Shown one piece after another: positions 1-8,620 of a DNA stretch of 64,000 bases. The notes below the pieces were generated by a model. It was not told the origin of the DNA and searched no databases. It saw only the letters and a list, made by a program, of their open reading frames with translations. The stretch comes from Chroococcidiopsis sp. CCMEE 29 (GTDB lineage Bacteria > Cyanobacteriota > Cyanobacteriia > Cyanobacteriales > Chroococcidiopsidaceae). Both the position numbers and the translations under genes were made by a program. The stretch is from NCBI RefSeq assembly GCF_023558375.1, contig NZ_CP083761.1:3336501-3400500 (forward strand), in the 5' to 3' direction. Each line of letters starts with the position of its first letter. Position 1 is the stretch's first letter.

Positions 1-403
1 TTTACATATCTTTAATATAGCTACACCTCTAATTGCTGCTTTCCGTCTTTAGGAACAAACCGTTCGCACTTCTAGGGGACGATTCTAGAAGGGATGTTTT
101 GGAGAGAATTCTATCGCCAGAGAGTGTAAAACCTGCTATATTGCCAAAAAATATCAAGAGTAACTTTATATAAGTATCTTTATTTACATACCAACTTAGA
201 GCATCACTTGATTTTTGCATCGTTAAAATGAACCTCATCCCGCCAAAGACATAACTTTCAGACCTGAGGTGGATGCTTTAATACTGTTGTCTGCAACAAT
301 TGTGAAGTTATACAGAGTTGAGTTTTACTTTAAGATATAAAATTCCTCCTCACAAAAATCTCTTTACTCAGCGCCGACTTCAGCTTTAACGAAGGAAATA
401 CTC
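1..403. other. Left-edge stretch without a supported gene
   Basis: No convincing coding region is seen. A 69-codon minus-strand reading frame (29-238) has no recognisable family and no clear ribosome binding site. The right end is the 5' leader of the gene at 404, with an AAGGA-type ribosome binding site a few bases before its ATG. Confidence 0.4.
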
Positions 404-3400
404 ATGTTTCAGACTACGGGAATGCTCCTGGGACTGTACAAACCACTCTTCTGGCTGGCACAGGTTCTACCACCCCCTGGCGGAGTTACCACCCCAGAAA
501 CCGCAGCACTTGTGTTTTCAGGACCAAGATTTTTTGTTGCCTTGATCTCAGGTGTGATCCTGGCATTTGCGATCCAACTAGTATTAACAAACCTCTCTGT
601 TGCCGCCGGAATTTCCTACTTAGGGCAGCAATCAGGCTCATCGGATTCCTCAAGTCAGGATCAATCCGGTAACTTAGGCGGCACAATTCGCAAAATTGGT
701 ACAGCAGTAGGGCTTTGGACATTAATTACAGTTACCATCGCCTTGTTTATTGCTTGTTTCCTAGCCGTCAATTTGAGCTTATTGGCTCTAGATCTGGGAC
801 TGGGAGCAATCCTTGGCTTAGTGATTTGGGGAGCATACTTTGTACTACTTGTATGGCTAAGTTCGACAACAGTAGGTTCCTTGGTAGGCTCGGTCTTCAA
901 CACGGCAACTGCTGGCTTTCAAGCGATTATGGGGACAGCTACCGCCGCTCTGGGCGCTAAAACTGTAAACGATCAGGTCGTTAGGACGGCAGAGGCAGCT
1001 GCCTCCGCTGTACGCCGCGAATTCGGCTCAGCTATAGATCCTATGAGCATCCGGGAAAATATTGAGGATTATTTAGAAACGCTGCGACCCCCAGAGCTAG
1101 ATCTATCGAGAATTCGGAGTGAATTTGAAAATTTACTGAACGATCCCCAATTGAAAGCGCTTGCTGGCACTCCAGATTTACGCAATATTGATCGGCAGAG
1201 GCTTGTGGAATTAGTCAGTGGTCGCACTGATTTATCAAAACGAGACATTAATCGCATCGTAGACCAGCTAGAAAGCGTTTGGCGGCAAGTGGTAGATAAA
1301 CAAGCTCCCCAGCAAGACCGCCTGGGTGAGCTGATTGAATATCTTAAATCTGTGCAACCAGGACAGACGAAAACAGATGAGCTAAACCAAAAGCTGGATC
1401 AGCTGACGGCAGAAGTACGTTCCTCAAAGGGTGCTGGCCAAGGGCAATCTGAACAATCTACCGCAGGTCCGCTCCAGCAAACACTGCAGTCTGGCATCAA
1501 CACTCTGATCGGCATGGTGATGGGGCGAGCAGATCTCTCGGACTTTGATGTTCAAACAATCTTGCGATCGCTCTTAACTGCTAGAGACAAAGTCACTGAG
1601 CAAGCAGATAAGGTAGCTGGTCAAGTCGGAATTAAAACCCCAGAGTCCTACAGCACCATCCAAGCAGATGTCGAAAACTACATCCTCAATACTTACACCT
1701 GGGAGATGACTCGGGAAAGAGTCGCGCAGGACTTCCGAGATGTCCTCTACGATCCGGCCGCTGATCCAGCAACGGTGCGCCGTGAAGTAGAGCAGCTCTC
1801 AAGAAACGATTTTGTGCAACTGCTGCAACAAAAGGGTATTTTTACCCAAGCTAAAATCCAGGAAATGGCCGATCAGCTTGAAGCCGTCCGGCAAGAAGTT
1901 CTGATTGCAGTCAGGGCAGAAGAAGAGAGAGAAGCGGTACAAGACCTTCAGCATCGAGTAGAAAGTTATCTGCTGGTGACCAATAAGGCAGACCTGACCT
2001 CAGAAGGAATTCATCGTGATTTCAAACCACTGCTGCAAGATCAAGAGGCGGATCATGAAACCCTAACTCGCCGTCTCGCGCTGCTAGACCGTGAATCTAT
2101 GCGGCAAGTGCTGCTCCAGCGCAATGATATTGCTCCAGAAGAAACAGAAGCTATCCTCAACCAGCTGGAAGAACAGCGCAATCAGGTCTTGATAGAATCC
2201 CAAGGACTTGCAGAGCAGGCAAGATATCAAGCAGAAACGCTGTGGTTGAATTTAGAGTCTTACTTGCGGAACACCGGCAAAGAAGAACTGAGTCCCGAAG
2301 GCATCAGAGCCGATCTAAAAACGTTGCTGGAGGATCCCCAAGCTGGAGTGGGGGCAATCCAGGCGCGGCTGTCTCGCTTTGACCGCGATACGTTGGTGCA
2401 ACTGTTGAATCAACGGCAAGATTTGAATGAGGAGCAAATCAATCAGATCATCGGTCAGGTTGAAGAAGGTTGGAGCGGTATTCGGCACGCACCGCAAGCC
2501 ATGGCGGATAAAGCTAAGGAGCAATATGACCAAGTTACGATGACAATCGCCGATTACCTGCGTAACACTGGCAAGGAAGAACTGAACCCTGAAGGAATTC
2601 AGCGCGACTTTAACAGACTGTTTGAAAACCCGAGCCAAGGAGCCACAGCCCTCAGAAGGCGTCTGTCCCAGGTAGATCGGGACACTCTGGTTAAGCTGCT
2701 AAGTCAACGCCAAGACTTGAGTGAGGAGCAAGTTAACCAGATTATTAATCAGGTACAGACCTCAATTCAGAATATTGTGCGAGCACCCCGGCGTTTAGCT
2801 ACTCGGACTCAGGCGAGAGTACAAAACTTCCAAACTAATCTGGAAGCATATCTGCGGAATAGTGGTAAGGAAGAACTCAACCCAGAAGGCATCAAGCGTG
2901 ACTTGCAATTGTTGTTGCACGATCCACGCGTCGGGGTAGAAAGTTTGAGCGATCGCCTCTCCCATTTCGACCGCTCCACTCTAGTAACTCTGTTACAAGC
3001 GCGGGGGGATATGTCTGATGAAGAAGCAACCCGGATTGTGGATCAAGTTTTATCTGTTCGCGATCAGTTTGTCGAACAAGTGCGGGCTATCCAACGCCGC
3101 ATCCAAGACGTGATCGACGGCGTGTTTGCCAGAATCCGTAATTACCTGAACTCGCTTGACCGTCCTGAACTCAACTACGATGGGATCAAGCGCGATGTCC
3201 GCCAATTGTTTGACGATCCCCAAGCGGGATTTGAATCCTTGCGCGATCGCCTTTCTTCATTCAACCGTGATACCCTGGTTGCTGTAATGAGCTCCCGCGA
3301 GGATATCTCAGAAGAAGACGCCAACCGGATCATCGACCAAGTTGAACGGGCGCGTAATAGCGTGCTACAAAGAGCAGAACGTATACAGCACGAAGCACAA

Positions 3401-3550
3401 CGGCGACTGGAAGAAGTGAAGTTGCAAGCTCAGCGGCAAGCAGAAGAAACCAGAAAAGCCGCAGCCTCAGCTGCATGGTGGTTGTTTGGTACGGCGATTG
3501 TCTCCGCATTTTTCTCGGCAGTAGCAGGAGCCCTCGCTGTAGCTACTTAA
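404..3550 (+). CDS. Large membrane-anchored protein with about seven ~90-100-residue helical repeats
   Basis: This is a 1048-residue protein of unknown function. The N-terminal ~190 residues contain about three hydrophobic segments (near residues 45-65, 100-120 and 125-150). The middle, about residues 205-980, is built from roughly seven related helical units. The later ones share a core such as YLRNTGKEELNPEGI, then DRDTLVxLL, then EEQxNxII. The spacers are highly charged and look coiled-coil. The C-terminus (about residues 1020-1048) is one more hydrophobic helix, so the repeat region is probably anchored at both ends. Units 4-6 are the most alike, which suggests recent tandem duplication. 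The start is supported by a GGAA-type site 8-10 bases before the ATG. A terminator follows. Automatic pipelines may label such proteins as transporters, but I see no transporter motif. A scaffold or envelope role is only a guess. Confidence 0.85.
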   Translation: MFQTTGMLLGLYKPLFWLAQVLPPPGGVTTPETAALVFSGPRFFVALISGVILAFAIQLVLTNLSVAAGISYLGQQSGSSDSSSQDQSGNLGGTIRKIGTAVGLWTLITVTIALFIACFLAVNLSLLALDLGLGAILGLVIWGAYFVLLVWLSSTTVGSLVGSVFNTATAGFQAIMGTATAALGAKTVNDQVVRTAEAAASAVRREFGSAIDPMSIRENIEDYLETLRPPELDLSRIRSEFENLLNDPQLKALAGTPDLRNIDRQRLVELVSGRTDLSKRDINRIVDQLESVWRQVVDKQAPQQDRLGELIEYLKSVQPGQTKTDELNQKLDQLTAEVRSSKGAGQGQSEQSTAGPLQQTLQSGINTLIGMVMGRADLSDFDVQTILRSLLTARDKVTEQADKVAGQVGIKTPESYSTIQADVENYILNTYTWEMTRERVAQDFRDVLYDPAADPATVRREVEQLSRNDFVQLLQQKGIFTQAKIQEMADQLEAVRQEVLIAVRAEEEREAVQDLQHRVESYLLVTNKADLTSEGIHRDFKPLLQDQEADHETLTRRLALLDRESMRQVLLQRNDIAPEETEAILNQLEEQRNQVLIESQGLAEQARYQAETLWLNLESYLRNTGKEELSPEGIRADLKTLLEDPQAGVGAIQARLSRFDRDTLVQLLNQRQDLNEEQINQIIGQVEEGWSGIRHAPQAMADKAKEQYDQVTMTIADYLRNTGKEELNPEGIQRDFNRLFENPSQGATALRRRLSQVDRDTLVKLLSQRQDLSEEQVNQIINQVQTSIQNIVRAPRRLATRTQARVQNFQTNLEAYLRNSGKEELNPEGIKRDLQLLLHDPRVGVESLSDRLSHFDRSTLVTLLQARGDMSDEEATRIVDQVLSVRDQFVEQVRAIQRRIQDVIDGVFARIRNYLNSLDRPELNYDGIKRDVRQLFDDPQAGFESLRDRLSSFNRDTLVAVMSSREDISEEDANRIIDQVERARNSVLQRAERIQHEAQRRLEEVKLQAQRQAEETRKAAASAAWWLFGTAIVSAFFSAVAGALAVAT

Positions 3551-3587
3551 GGGTCTAAAAGATTTCTCCGCTAACTTACAAATTGGA

Positions 3588-3613
3588 GCCTCTCGGGTGA
3601 GAGGCTTTTTTTT
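3588..3613 (+). terminator. Rho-independent terminator of the repeat-protein gene
   Basis: The arms GCCTCTC and GAGAGGC form a hairpin with a four-base loop, followed at once by eight T residues. It starts 38 bases after the stop codon of the upstream gene. Confidence 0.85.
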
Positions 3614-3675
3614 ACGCGGATAAAGACTGAACTGGCTGTTATATCAAATCCGGTTAATTGCCCATAATTTAGTAG

Positions 3676-3734
3676 CCCTCACCCCGCCTTCGGCACCCCT
3701 CTCCCAAGCTTGGGAGAGGGGCAGGGGGTGAGGG
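3676..3734. repeat. Intergenic long palindromic repeat
   Basis: The inner palindrome CCCCTCTCCC-AAGCTT-GGGAGAGGGG is flanked by a second pair of arms, CCCTCACCCC and GGGGTGAGGG. This nested hairpin resembles the dispersed G/C-strand repeats common between cyanobacterial genes. Related 'CCCCTCGCCCCTC' stretches occur elsewhere in this window, including inside coding regions near 37.5 and 51.25 kb. Confidence 0.7.
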
Positions 3735-3928
3735 AGAGATATTACGGTCATTTCAGCGGACATGATATTACCAATTTTGGATTGAGAAATCCTTGTAGCA
3801 ATTTGTAGCCTAGCTAAAGCAAAACGGTAGCATAATTAACCCGTCTGTCAGAGGCGCAAAAGGGCAGCCAAGTATTATATTGGACGCTACACAGAAGATT
3901 TGCCAGAGCTAGAGGCAGGGGAGGAGTT

Positions 3929-4300
3929 ATGCATGAAGTATCCGAAGAGCATGCAAAGCTCGCAGAGGAACATGCGATCGTCTCAGAGGAACATGGGAAG
4001 TCAACAGAGGAGTGTGGAAAAGCTATACAGCGGATGGGTGAGCAGCGTAAACGTGGAAATTTAATAGAAGAATATGGTCTAGCTGTACAAAAGCACGCCC
4101 AGGCTTCACTAGAACACGCCAAGAATGCACAGAAGCAAGATGGGAACTCAACTGAGGAGTTTGTGAAGGCTTCACAGGAACACGCTCAGGAATCACAGCA
4201 GCAGCTAAAGGCACTAAAGGAGTGTGGCAAGGTACTCAAGGAGCGAATCAACAAAAATAGGAAAATTCTGGACGAACGAGCATCTAATTCAGGACTCTAA
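3929..4300 (+). CDS. Small heptad-repeat, charged coiled-coil-like protein
   Basis: This is a 123-residue protein of unknown function. It is almost entirely charged or polar and built on a seven-residue theme (EEHAK, EEHGK, LEHAK, QEHAQ), which suggests one long amphipathic helix. A purine-rich GGGGAGGAG lies directly before the ATG, with spacing shorter than ideal. The opposite strand also carries an open frame of about 100 codons, rich in Cys and Ser, which is the expected shadow of this repeat and not a gene. No partner or pathway can be read from the neighbours. Confidence 0.5.
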   Translation: MHEVSEEHAKLAEEHAIVSEEHGKSTEECGKAIQRMGEQRKRGNLIEEYGLAVQKHAQASLEHAKNAQKQDGNSTEEFVKASQEHAQESQQQLKALKECGKVLKERINKNRKILDERASNSGL

Positions 4301-4377
4301 GTATGGCATGTGGCTTAGTAGCATACTGGCGATCGCACTCTGGTGAACTCTCTGATGGGGAGACAAACTTTACTAAA

Positions 4378-4833
4378 TCACAAAATGCTGAGGTAGGTCT
4401 GCTCAGAGTTCATTGGTAAAATCCGCAACTGGCGGTTTTTCAGATCGGGTTCCAGTCCCAGAACTTCCATTGGTGTTACACCTAACAGGGCATACGGTAC
4501 TTCTGTCAGTTCTAAACAATCAAAAGTACCTTGGCGAGCGTAAATACGTAGGTCAACATCCCGAAAAATTCGTCCCTGCTGGACTCCAGCGGTCGTCTCT
4601 ACGCTTGCTTCGCCCCCCTGGACTAACCCCAGCTGACTGATAATGGCAGCAGGTAAACACAACAAAGTTGCTCCCGTATCGACTAAGACATTAGTCAAGG
4701 TGCAAGAGCGAACCTCAACTGGGATGAAGCCTTGCTCTGCCAAAACTTGATCGATCCGGTTAGTTACGGTGAGGGTAACAATTACTTGCCCCATCTGCTT
4801 AGGTTGAAGATTTGGCACTACAAGTTTACCCAC
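4378..4833 (-). CDS. Retropepsin-like aspartic protease family protein
   Basis: This is a 151-residue single-domain protein. The signature VDTGATLLCLP (about residues 51-61) matches the DTGA catalytic loop of clan AA aspartic proteases. A hydrophobic-hydrophobic-Gly element, LLGVTPMEVLGL, lies near residues 115-127, as in retropepsins and DDI1-type domains. Known members of this size act as homodimers because each chain gives one Asp. No signal peptide is seen, so it is probably cytoplasmic. Substrate is unknown. It lies about 90 bases downstream of the rhomboid-like gene on the same strand and may be transcribed with it. Confidence 0.75.
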   Translation of the reverse strand: MGKLVVPNLQPKQMGQVIVTLTVTNRIDQVLAEQGFIPVEVRSCTLTNVLVDTGATLLCLPAAIISQLGLVQGGEASVETTAGVQQGRIFRDVDLRIYARQGTFDCLELTEVPYALLGVTPMEVLGLEPDLKNRQLRILPMNSEQTYLSIL

Positions 4834-4928
4834 TTTAAGCCACCTCTTAAGCTTTACGGCTTATTTTTTCTATCACTATTGGGCGTGCTAACTTCTGACA
4901 ATACCAATTTAACGGATAGCAAGTGGTA

Positions 4929-5636
4929 CTAGCGGCATTGCCTTAGCAGTCGAATCAAAACTGCACCGATCAACAATCCCCCAGCCTGTGCCCAGTAGGC
5001 GATGCTAAATGGGTTAACGCCACCAGCAATGTTCAAGCTGCCAATACTGTAAAACACTTGTTGCACAAACCACCAAACTAGGTAGAACAGTGCTGGTAAT
5101 TCGATGGGTATAAAGACAATAATGAGTGGCAGAATTGTGTCAATTTTTGCTTTAGGAAAACTAACAAAGTACGCTCCTAAAACACCTGCGATCGCTCCAT
5201 TTGCCCCAATCAATGGCACCGTCAGCGTTAGTTCAACTATAATTTGCACTGCACCTGTAAGGACACCACACAGTAGGTAGAACAAAAGAAACTGTCCATG
5301 TCCTAGAAGATCTTCAACATTCTTGCCAAAAACCCAGAGAAATAGCAGGTTGCCCAAAATCTGTCCAAAACTGCTGTGGAGAAACATTCCCCATAGCAGC
5401 GAACTAGAAACGAGTACCCAAGCTACCCAAGTAGCTGGGTTCCCTGACGTTAAAGCGTCCGCTGTTACTGCACAAATTCGCGCTGGAACTACACCCCAAC
5501 TATTGACAACATCCCCCAATTGTCCACTAACTTCTAGTTTCAGTTCCCAAAGGAACAAGGCAATATTTATCCCGATCAGCAAATAATTAACAATCGGTTT
5601 CCTAAAACTAGGAACATTATCACTAATGGGAATCAT
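4929..5636 (-). CDS. Rhomboid-family membrane protein lacking catalytic Ser and His (pseudoprotease)
   Basis: This rhomboid-type intramembrane protein has about six hydrophobic segments. The start is placed at the ATG giving MIPISDNVPSFRKP, the usual beginning of bacterial rhomboids. A TTG seven codons upstream is the longer option. The scaffold is typical: FLH, then GNLLFLWVFG with the helix-2 Asn, then FLLFYLLCGV. The catalytic GxSG motif reads GANGAIAG, with Asn (codon AAT at 5199-5201) for the nucleophilic Ser. The last helix reads YWAQAGGLLIG, with Gln where the catalytic His is expected. Loss of both dyad residues predicts no protease activity. Like iRhoms and derlins, it may bind or shuttle membrane proteins, but that is inference. 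Confidence 0.85.
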   Translation of the reverse strand: MIPISDNVPSFRKPIVNYLLIGINIALFLWELKLEVSGQLGDVVNSWGVVPARICAVTADALTSGNPATWVAWVLVSSSLLWGMFLHSSFGQILGNLLFLWVFGKNVEDLLGHGQFLLFYLLCGVLTGAVQIIVELTLTVPLIGANGAIAGVLGAYFVSFPKAKIDTILPLIIVFIPIELPALFYLVWWFVQQVFYSIGSLNIAGGVNPFSIAYWAQAGGLLIGAVLIRLLRQCR

Positions 5637-5662
5637 ATTTCGCTCAGGGATTATCAATATAG

Positions 5663-5693
5663 CCTAACCCCTAACCCCTAACCCCTAACTCCT
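5663..5693. repeat. Heptanucleotide tandem repeat (CCTAACC)n
   Basis: Four tandem heptamers, the last with one change, sit in the short gap between the rhomboid-like gene and the amidohydrolase gene. Short tandem heptamers are a known feature of filamentous cyanobacterial genomes. Confidence 0.75.
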
Positions 5694-5695
5694 AT

Positions 5696-7093
5696 TCATA
5701 ATCCCATCACTGCCCGATAGTGAGCTTCAATTGCCGGAACTGTTTGAGACTTACGGTGGACATCCCACTGGCTACGGTTAAATAGTTCTTGCCGCAAGCT
5801 ATCCACATCGATGGTTTTAACCTTGCCATCAGCAACAATTTGTTTACCATTGACCCAAACAAAGTTGACTGCCTCGGTGGGACGGCCAAGAATTAGTAAG
5901 CCAATCGGATCGGTTCGGGGCAGCAAGGACAAACTGGTAAGGTCATAAAGTACCAGATCGGCTTTCTTACCTACAGTGATGGAACCTAGCTGTTCTGCTA
6001 AATTCAGTCCTTTTGCACCACCAAGTGATGCCATTTCTACCGCCTGACCGGGCGCGATCCAGTGGCGGTAATCAGGATCGGTGATGTTGTGCAAAATAGA
6101 GCCAATTTTAATTGCTTCTAGTAAGTCTTGCGAGTCATTACTAGATGCCCCATCACAACCAAAAGTAACATTGACTCCAGCTTGACGATATTTCAAAATT
6201 GGGGCGATGCCGCTGCCTAAGCGCAGGTTGCTAAGCGGATTGTGAACGACTGTGGATTGGGTTTCTGCCAAGATGGCAATATCGGTATCATTTAACCAGA
6301 CACAATGAGCTAAGGAAGTGCGATCGCTCAGATAACCGATCCGTTTAAGATGTTCAACAGCACTACAGCCATACTTTTCTTGAGCTAGCTGTTTTTGGGC
6401 CTTGGTTTCGAGGAGGTGGGCATGGCGACAGAGATTGTGGCGATCGCTCAACTCAATACATCCCTCAAACAGTGCATCCGAACACAGTTGAATTCCGGTT
6501 GGGGCAACTAAAATATTAATGCCTTCATCTGGACGGTGAAACTGAGATACCACCTCCGCCATTAGGTCCAGCGTGGCAACAGTTGAGCGAAAGTAAGGTT
6601 CATGATTCTTTTCTGATTCACCCGCTGGCATCCCAGCACTGAGTGATTCATCTTGAATCAGGGGACCGATAAAGGCGCGAATCCCGACTTCTCTATAAGC
6701 GCGCACAGCTGCTGCAACTGTTTCTAGTTCCCGTCCAGGAATTAAAACTAAGTGATCGACAACACTCGTTCCCCCAGAAAGTAGTGTTTCCACTGCTGTT
6801 CCCAAAGCGCTGAGATAAACTTGCTCTGGATCGAGGGGCGAGAAGTCGTAGAGTTCGGCGATCCATAACTCTAGGGGAACTGGTGGAATCAGCCCCCGCT
6901 GCCACATTTCTGAAGAATGGGTATGGGCATTAACAAAACCAGGTAGTAATAATTTGTTTTTACCGTCAATTGCTGTACCGCTAACTTGTAACTGGGGTTC
7001 AATGGCAGTAATCTTTTCATCTTCAATCTGTACATCTACAGTTTCGTAACTGCGATCAATAGGAATTAAAACGTTTTGAATAGTAAAGCTCAC
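5696..7093 (-). CDS. Amidohydrolase-superfamily deaminase/chlorohydrolase-like enzyme
   Basis: This is a 465-residue metal-dependent amidohydrolase of the TrzA/AtzA/SAH-deaminase type. Visible features are PGFVNAHTHSSE (HxH metal ligands, near residue 57), RHAHLLET (third His region), LAHCVWL (fourth His) and FGCDGASSN (catalytic Asp). The C-terminal strand 'VWVNGKQIVADG' is usual for the composite beta domain. The start is GTG, with an AAAGGA site upstream. It would hydrolyse or deaminate a cyclic amidine, ureide or purine/pyrimidine-like compound. It faces away from the isochorismatase-type gene across a 216-bp divergent promoter region and probably belongs to the same catabolic programme. 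Confidence 0.85.
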   Translation of the reverse strand: MSFTIQNVLIPIDRSYETVDVQIEDEKITAIEPQLQVSGTAIDGKNKLLLPGFVNAHTHSSEMWQRGLIPPVPLELWIAELYDFSPLDPEQVYLSALGTAVETLLSGGTSVVDHLVLIPGRELETVAAAVRAYREVGIRAFIGPLIQDESLSAGMPAGESEKNHEPYFRSTVATLDLMAEVVSQFHRPDEGINILVAPTGIQLCSDALFEGCIELSDRHNLCRHAHLLETKAQKQLAQEKYGCSAVEHLKRIGYLSDRTSLAHCVWLNDTDIAILAETQSTVVHNPLSNLRLGSGIAPILKYRQAGVNVTFGCDGASSNDSQDLLEAIKIGSILHNITDPDYRHWIAPGQAVEMASLGGAKGLNLAEQLGSITVGKKADLVLYDLTSLSLLPRTDPIGLLILGRPTEAVNFVWVNGKQIVADGKVKTIDVDSLRQELFNRSQWDVHRKSQTVPAIEAHYRAVMGL

Positions 7094-7309
7094 GAATTTA
7101 TCCTTTGCTGAAGCGTTACATTAATGTCGTCAAAGGGACTTTTATAGGAAAATGACTGATTCTTCTCCTGCGGCAGCGGTCTTCCCAGATTCCATTTTGA
7201 GCCAGTTTGGATCTGCTTCAGCTAACATTTGGCACTTTTGTGTAGCGAGCGGTAAAACCATCAGTCAGTGTAAACAATTCATAAATACTATTGACAAAAT
7301 CTAAAGCTT

Positions 7310-8083
7310 ATGAATGAAAGTTTAAGAACCTTGGGAACTCCGCCGAATGCCTGGGCAGTAAATGAAGCGATCGCAGATATCACTCGTCCTCCCCTTGAGC
7401 CCCAAATAATTACCTTAGCAAGTGAAACCAAGAAATTGCACTTGGACTTGGCAAAAGCTGCCATCCTGGTGATTGATATGCAAAACGATTTCTGTCATCC
7501 AGATGGTTGGTTAGCGCATATTGGCGTAGATGTTACACCAGCCCGTACTCCCATCAGTCCCCTAAAAACTCTGTTACCAGTTCTTCGAACTTTCGGTGTA
7601 CCAGTGATTTGGTTAAATTGGGGCAACCGTCCCGACTTAATGAATATTAGCGCTGGCGTGCATCACGTCTACAACCCTACAGGCACAGGTGTAGGACTAG
7701 GCGACCCCCTGCCCAGCAATGGTGCTAAGGTACTAATGGCAGGTAGCTGGGCATCCGCCGTGGTGGATGAACTGGAACAACTACCACAAGATATGCGGGT
7801 CGATAAATACCGGATGAGTGGATTTTGGGATACTCCCTTGGATAGCATATTGCGTAATTTGGGAAGAACCACACTTTTCTTTGCTGGTGTCAATGCCGAT
7901 CAGTGTGTGATGGCGACGCTGCAAGATGCAAATTTTTTAGGATATGACTGTGTATTAGTCAAAGACTGTACCGGCACAACTTCTCCAGAGTATTGCTGGC
8001 AAGCAACACTCTACAACGTGAACCAGTGCTTTGGCTTTATCGCCGATTCTAATGCCATACTAGATGCACTTAAATCCAGTTAA
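7310..8083 (+). CDS. Isochorismatase-family cysteine hydrolase (ureide/carbamoyl amidase-like)
   Basis: This 257-residue cytoplasmic hydrolase has the three catalytic elements of the cysteine-hydrolase fold: Asp in VIDMQNDF (about residue 58), Lys in VDKYRMSGF, and the nucleophilic Cys in NADQCVMATL (about residue 199). Family members act on N-carbamoyl compounds, biuret, nicotinamide, isochorismate or ureidoacrylate. With an AtzE/AtzG-like pair downstream, an amide or ureide substrate is more likely than isochorismate. It is the first gene of the plus-strand series and is followed by the cupin gene after about 80 bases. Confidence 0.85.
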   Translation: MNESLRTLGTPPNAWAVNEAIADITRPPLEPQIITLASETKKLHLDLAKAAILVIDMQNDFCHPDGWLAHIGVDVTPARTPISPLKTLLPVLRTFGVPVIWLNWGNRPDLMNISAGVHHVYNPTGTGVGLGDPLPSNGAKVLMAGSWASAVVDELEQLPQDMRVDKYRMSGFWDTPLDSILRNLGRTTLFFAGVNADQCVMATLQDANFLGYDCVLVKDCTGTTSPEYCWQATLYNVNQCFGFIADSNAILDALKSS

Positions 8084-8164
8084 GTAAGGCAGGCAATATT
8101 TTAAAAACTCCTCCCCTGCTTCCCCTGTGGTCATCAACAAAGGTATTTAACTGCTGACAATACT

Positions 8165-8620
8165 ATGGACGCTTCTCATTGTGTAATTCCCGTTGCCAAA
8201 TCTCCCCAGGATTATCAAGCTTTTCGCATTAGTCCTGGTGATACTAATAGATTAGCCATCGTATTTGATCCAGCAACTGCTAATATTTCCCTGACCGTTT
8301 GCGTAGAGATTTTTGATGTGGGCGGTAAGACTCCCCCTAATCGACATCAATGGGCGGTGGAAATGTTTTTCATCCTGAAAGGGGAAGGTAGAGCAACTTG
8401 TGATGGCAAGACGGTAGTAATTCAGTCAGGGGACAGTATTTTAGTGCCTCCCACTGGGACACATGTGATTGAAAATACGGGTTCCAGTCGCTTGTATGCC
8501 TTGTGTATTATGGTGCCAAATGAAGACTTTGCCGAACTGATTCGCAGTGGCACGCCAGTAGAATTAGATCAGGAGGATATCGCTGTTTTGCGTCGCTTAC
8601 CTGCATCAGTCCTATGTTAG
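8165..8620 (+). CDS. Cupin-domain protein
   Basis: This is a 151-residue single cupin. The first motif is around NRHQWAVEMFFILKGEG (about residues 60-75) and the second around PPTGTHVIENTG (about residues 97-108), with the expected His and Glu metal ligands. Small cupins in ureide and purine catabolic clusters can act as ureidoglycolate-lyase-like or isomerase enzymes, but nothing in the sequence fixes the substrate. The stop overlaps the ATG of the following hydrolase by 7 bases, so the two are translationally coupled. Confidence 0.8.
   Translation: MDASHCVIPVAKSPQDYQAFRISPGDTNRLAIVFDPATANISLTVCVEIFDVGGKTPPNRHQWAVEMFFILKGEGRATCDGKTVVIQSGDSILVPPTGTHVIENTGSSRLYALCIMVPNEDFAELIRSGTPVELDQEDIAVLRRLPASVLC

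Noticed and set aside
29-238. 69-codon minus-strand frame at the left edge
   Set aside because: It has no ribosome binding site, no recognisable motif and an implausible composition.
3814-4122. 102-codon minus-strand frame rich in Cys and Ser
   Set aside because: It is antisense to the heptad-rich frame at 3929-4300. Its composition is the expected complement of a Glu/His/Ala repeat.
7242-7255. NtcA-like site GTA-N8-TAA between the amidohydrolase and isochorismatase-type genes
   Set aside because: The second half-site is TAA, not TAC, and no well-placed -10 box follows. It is tempting because of the nitrogen theme, but too weak to annotate.
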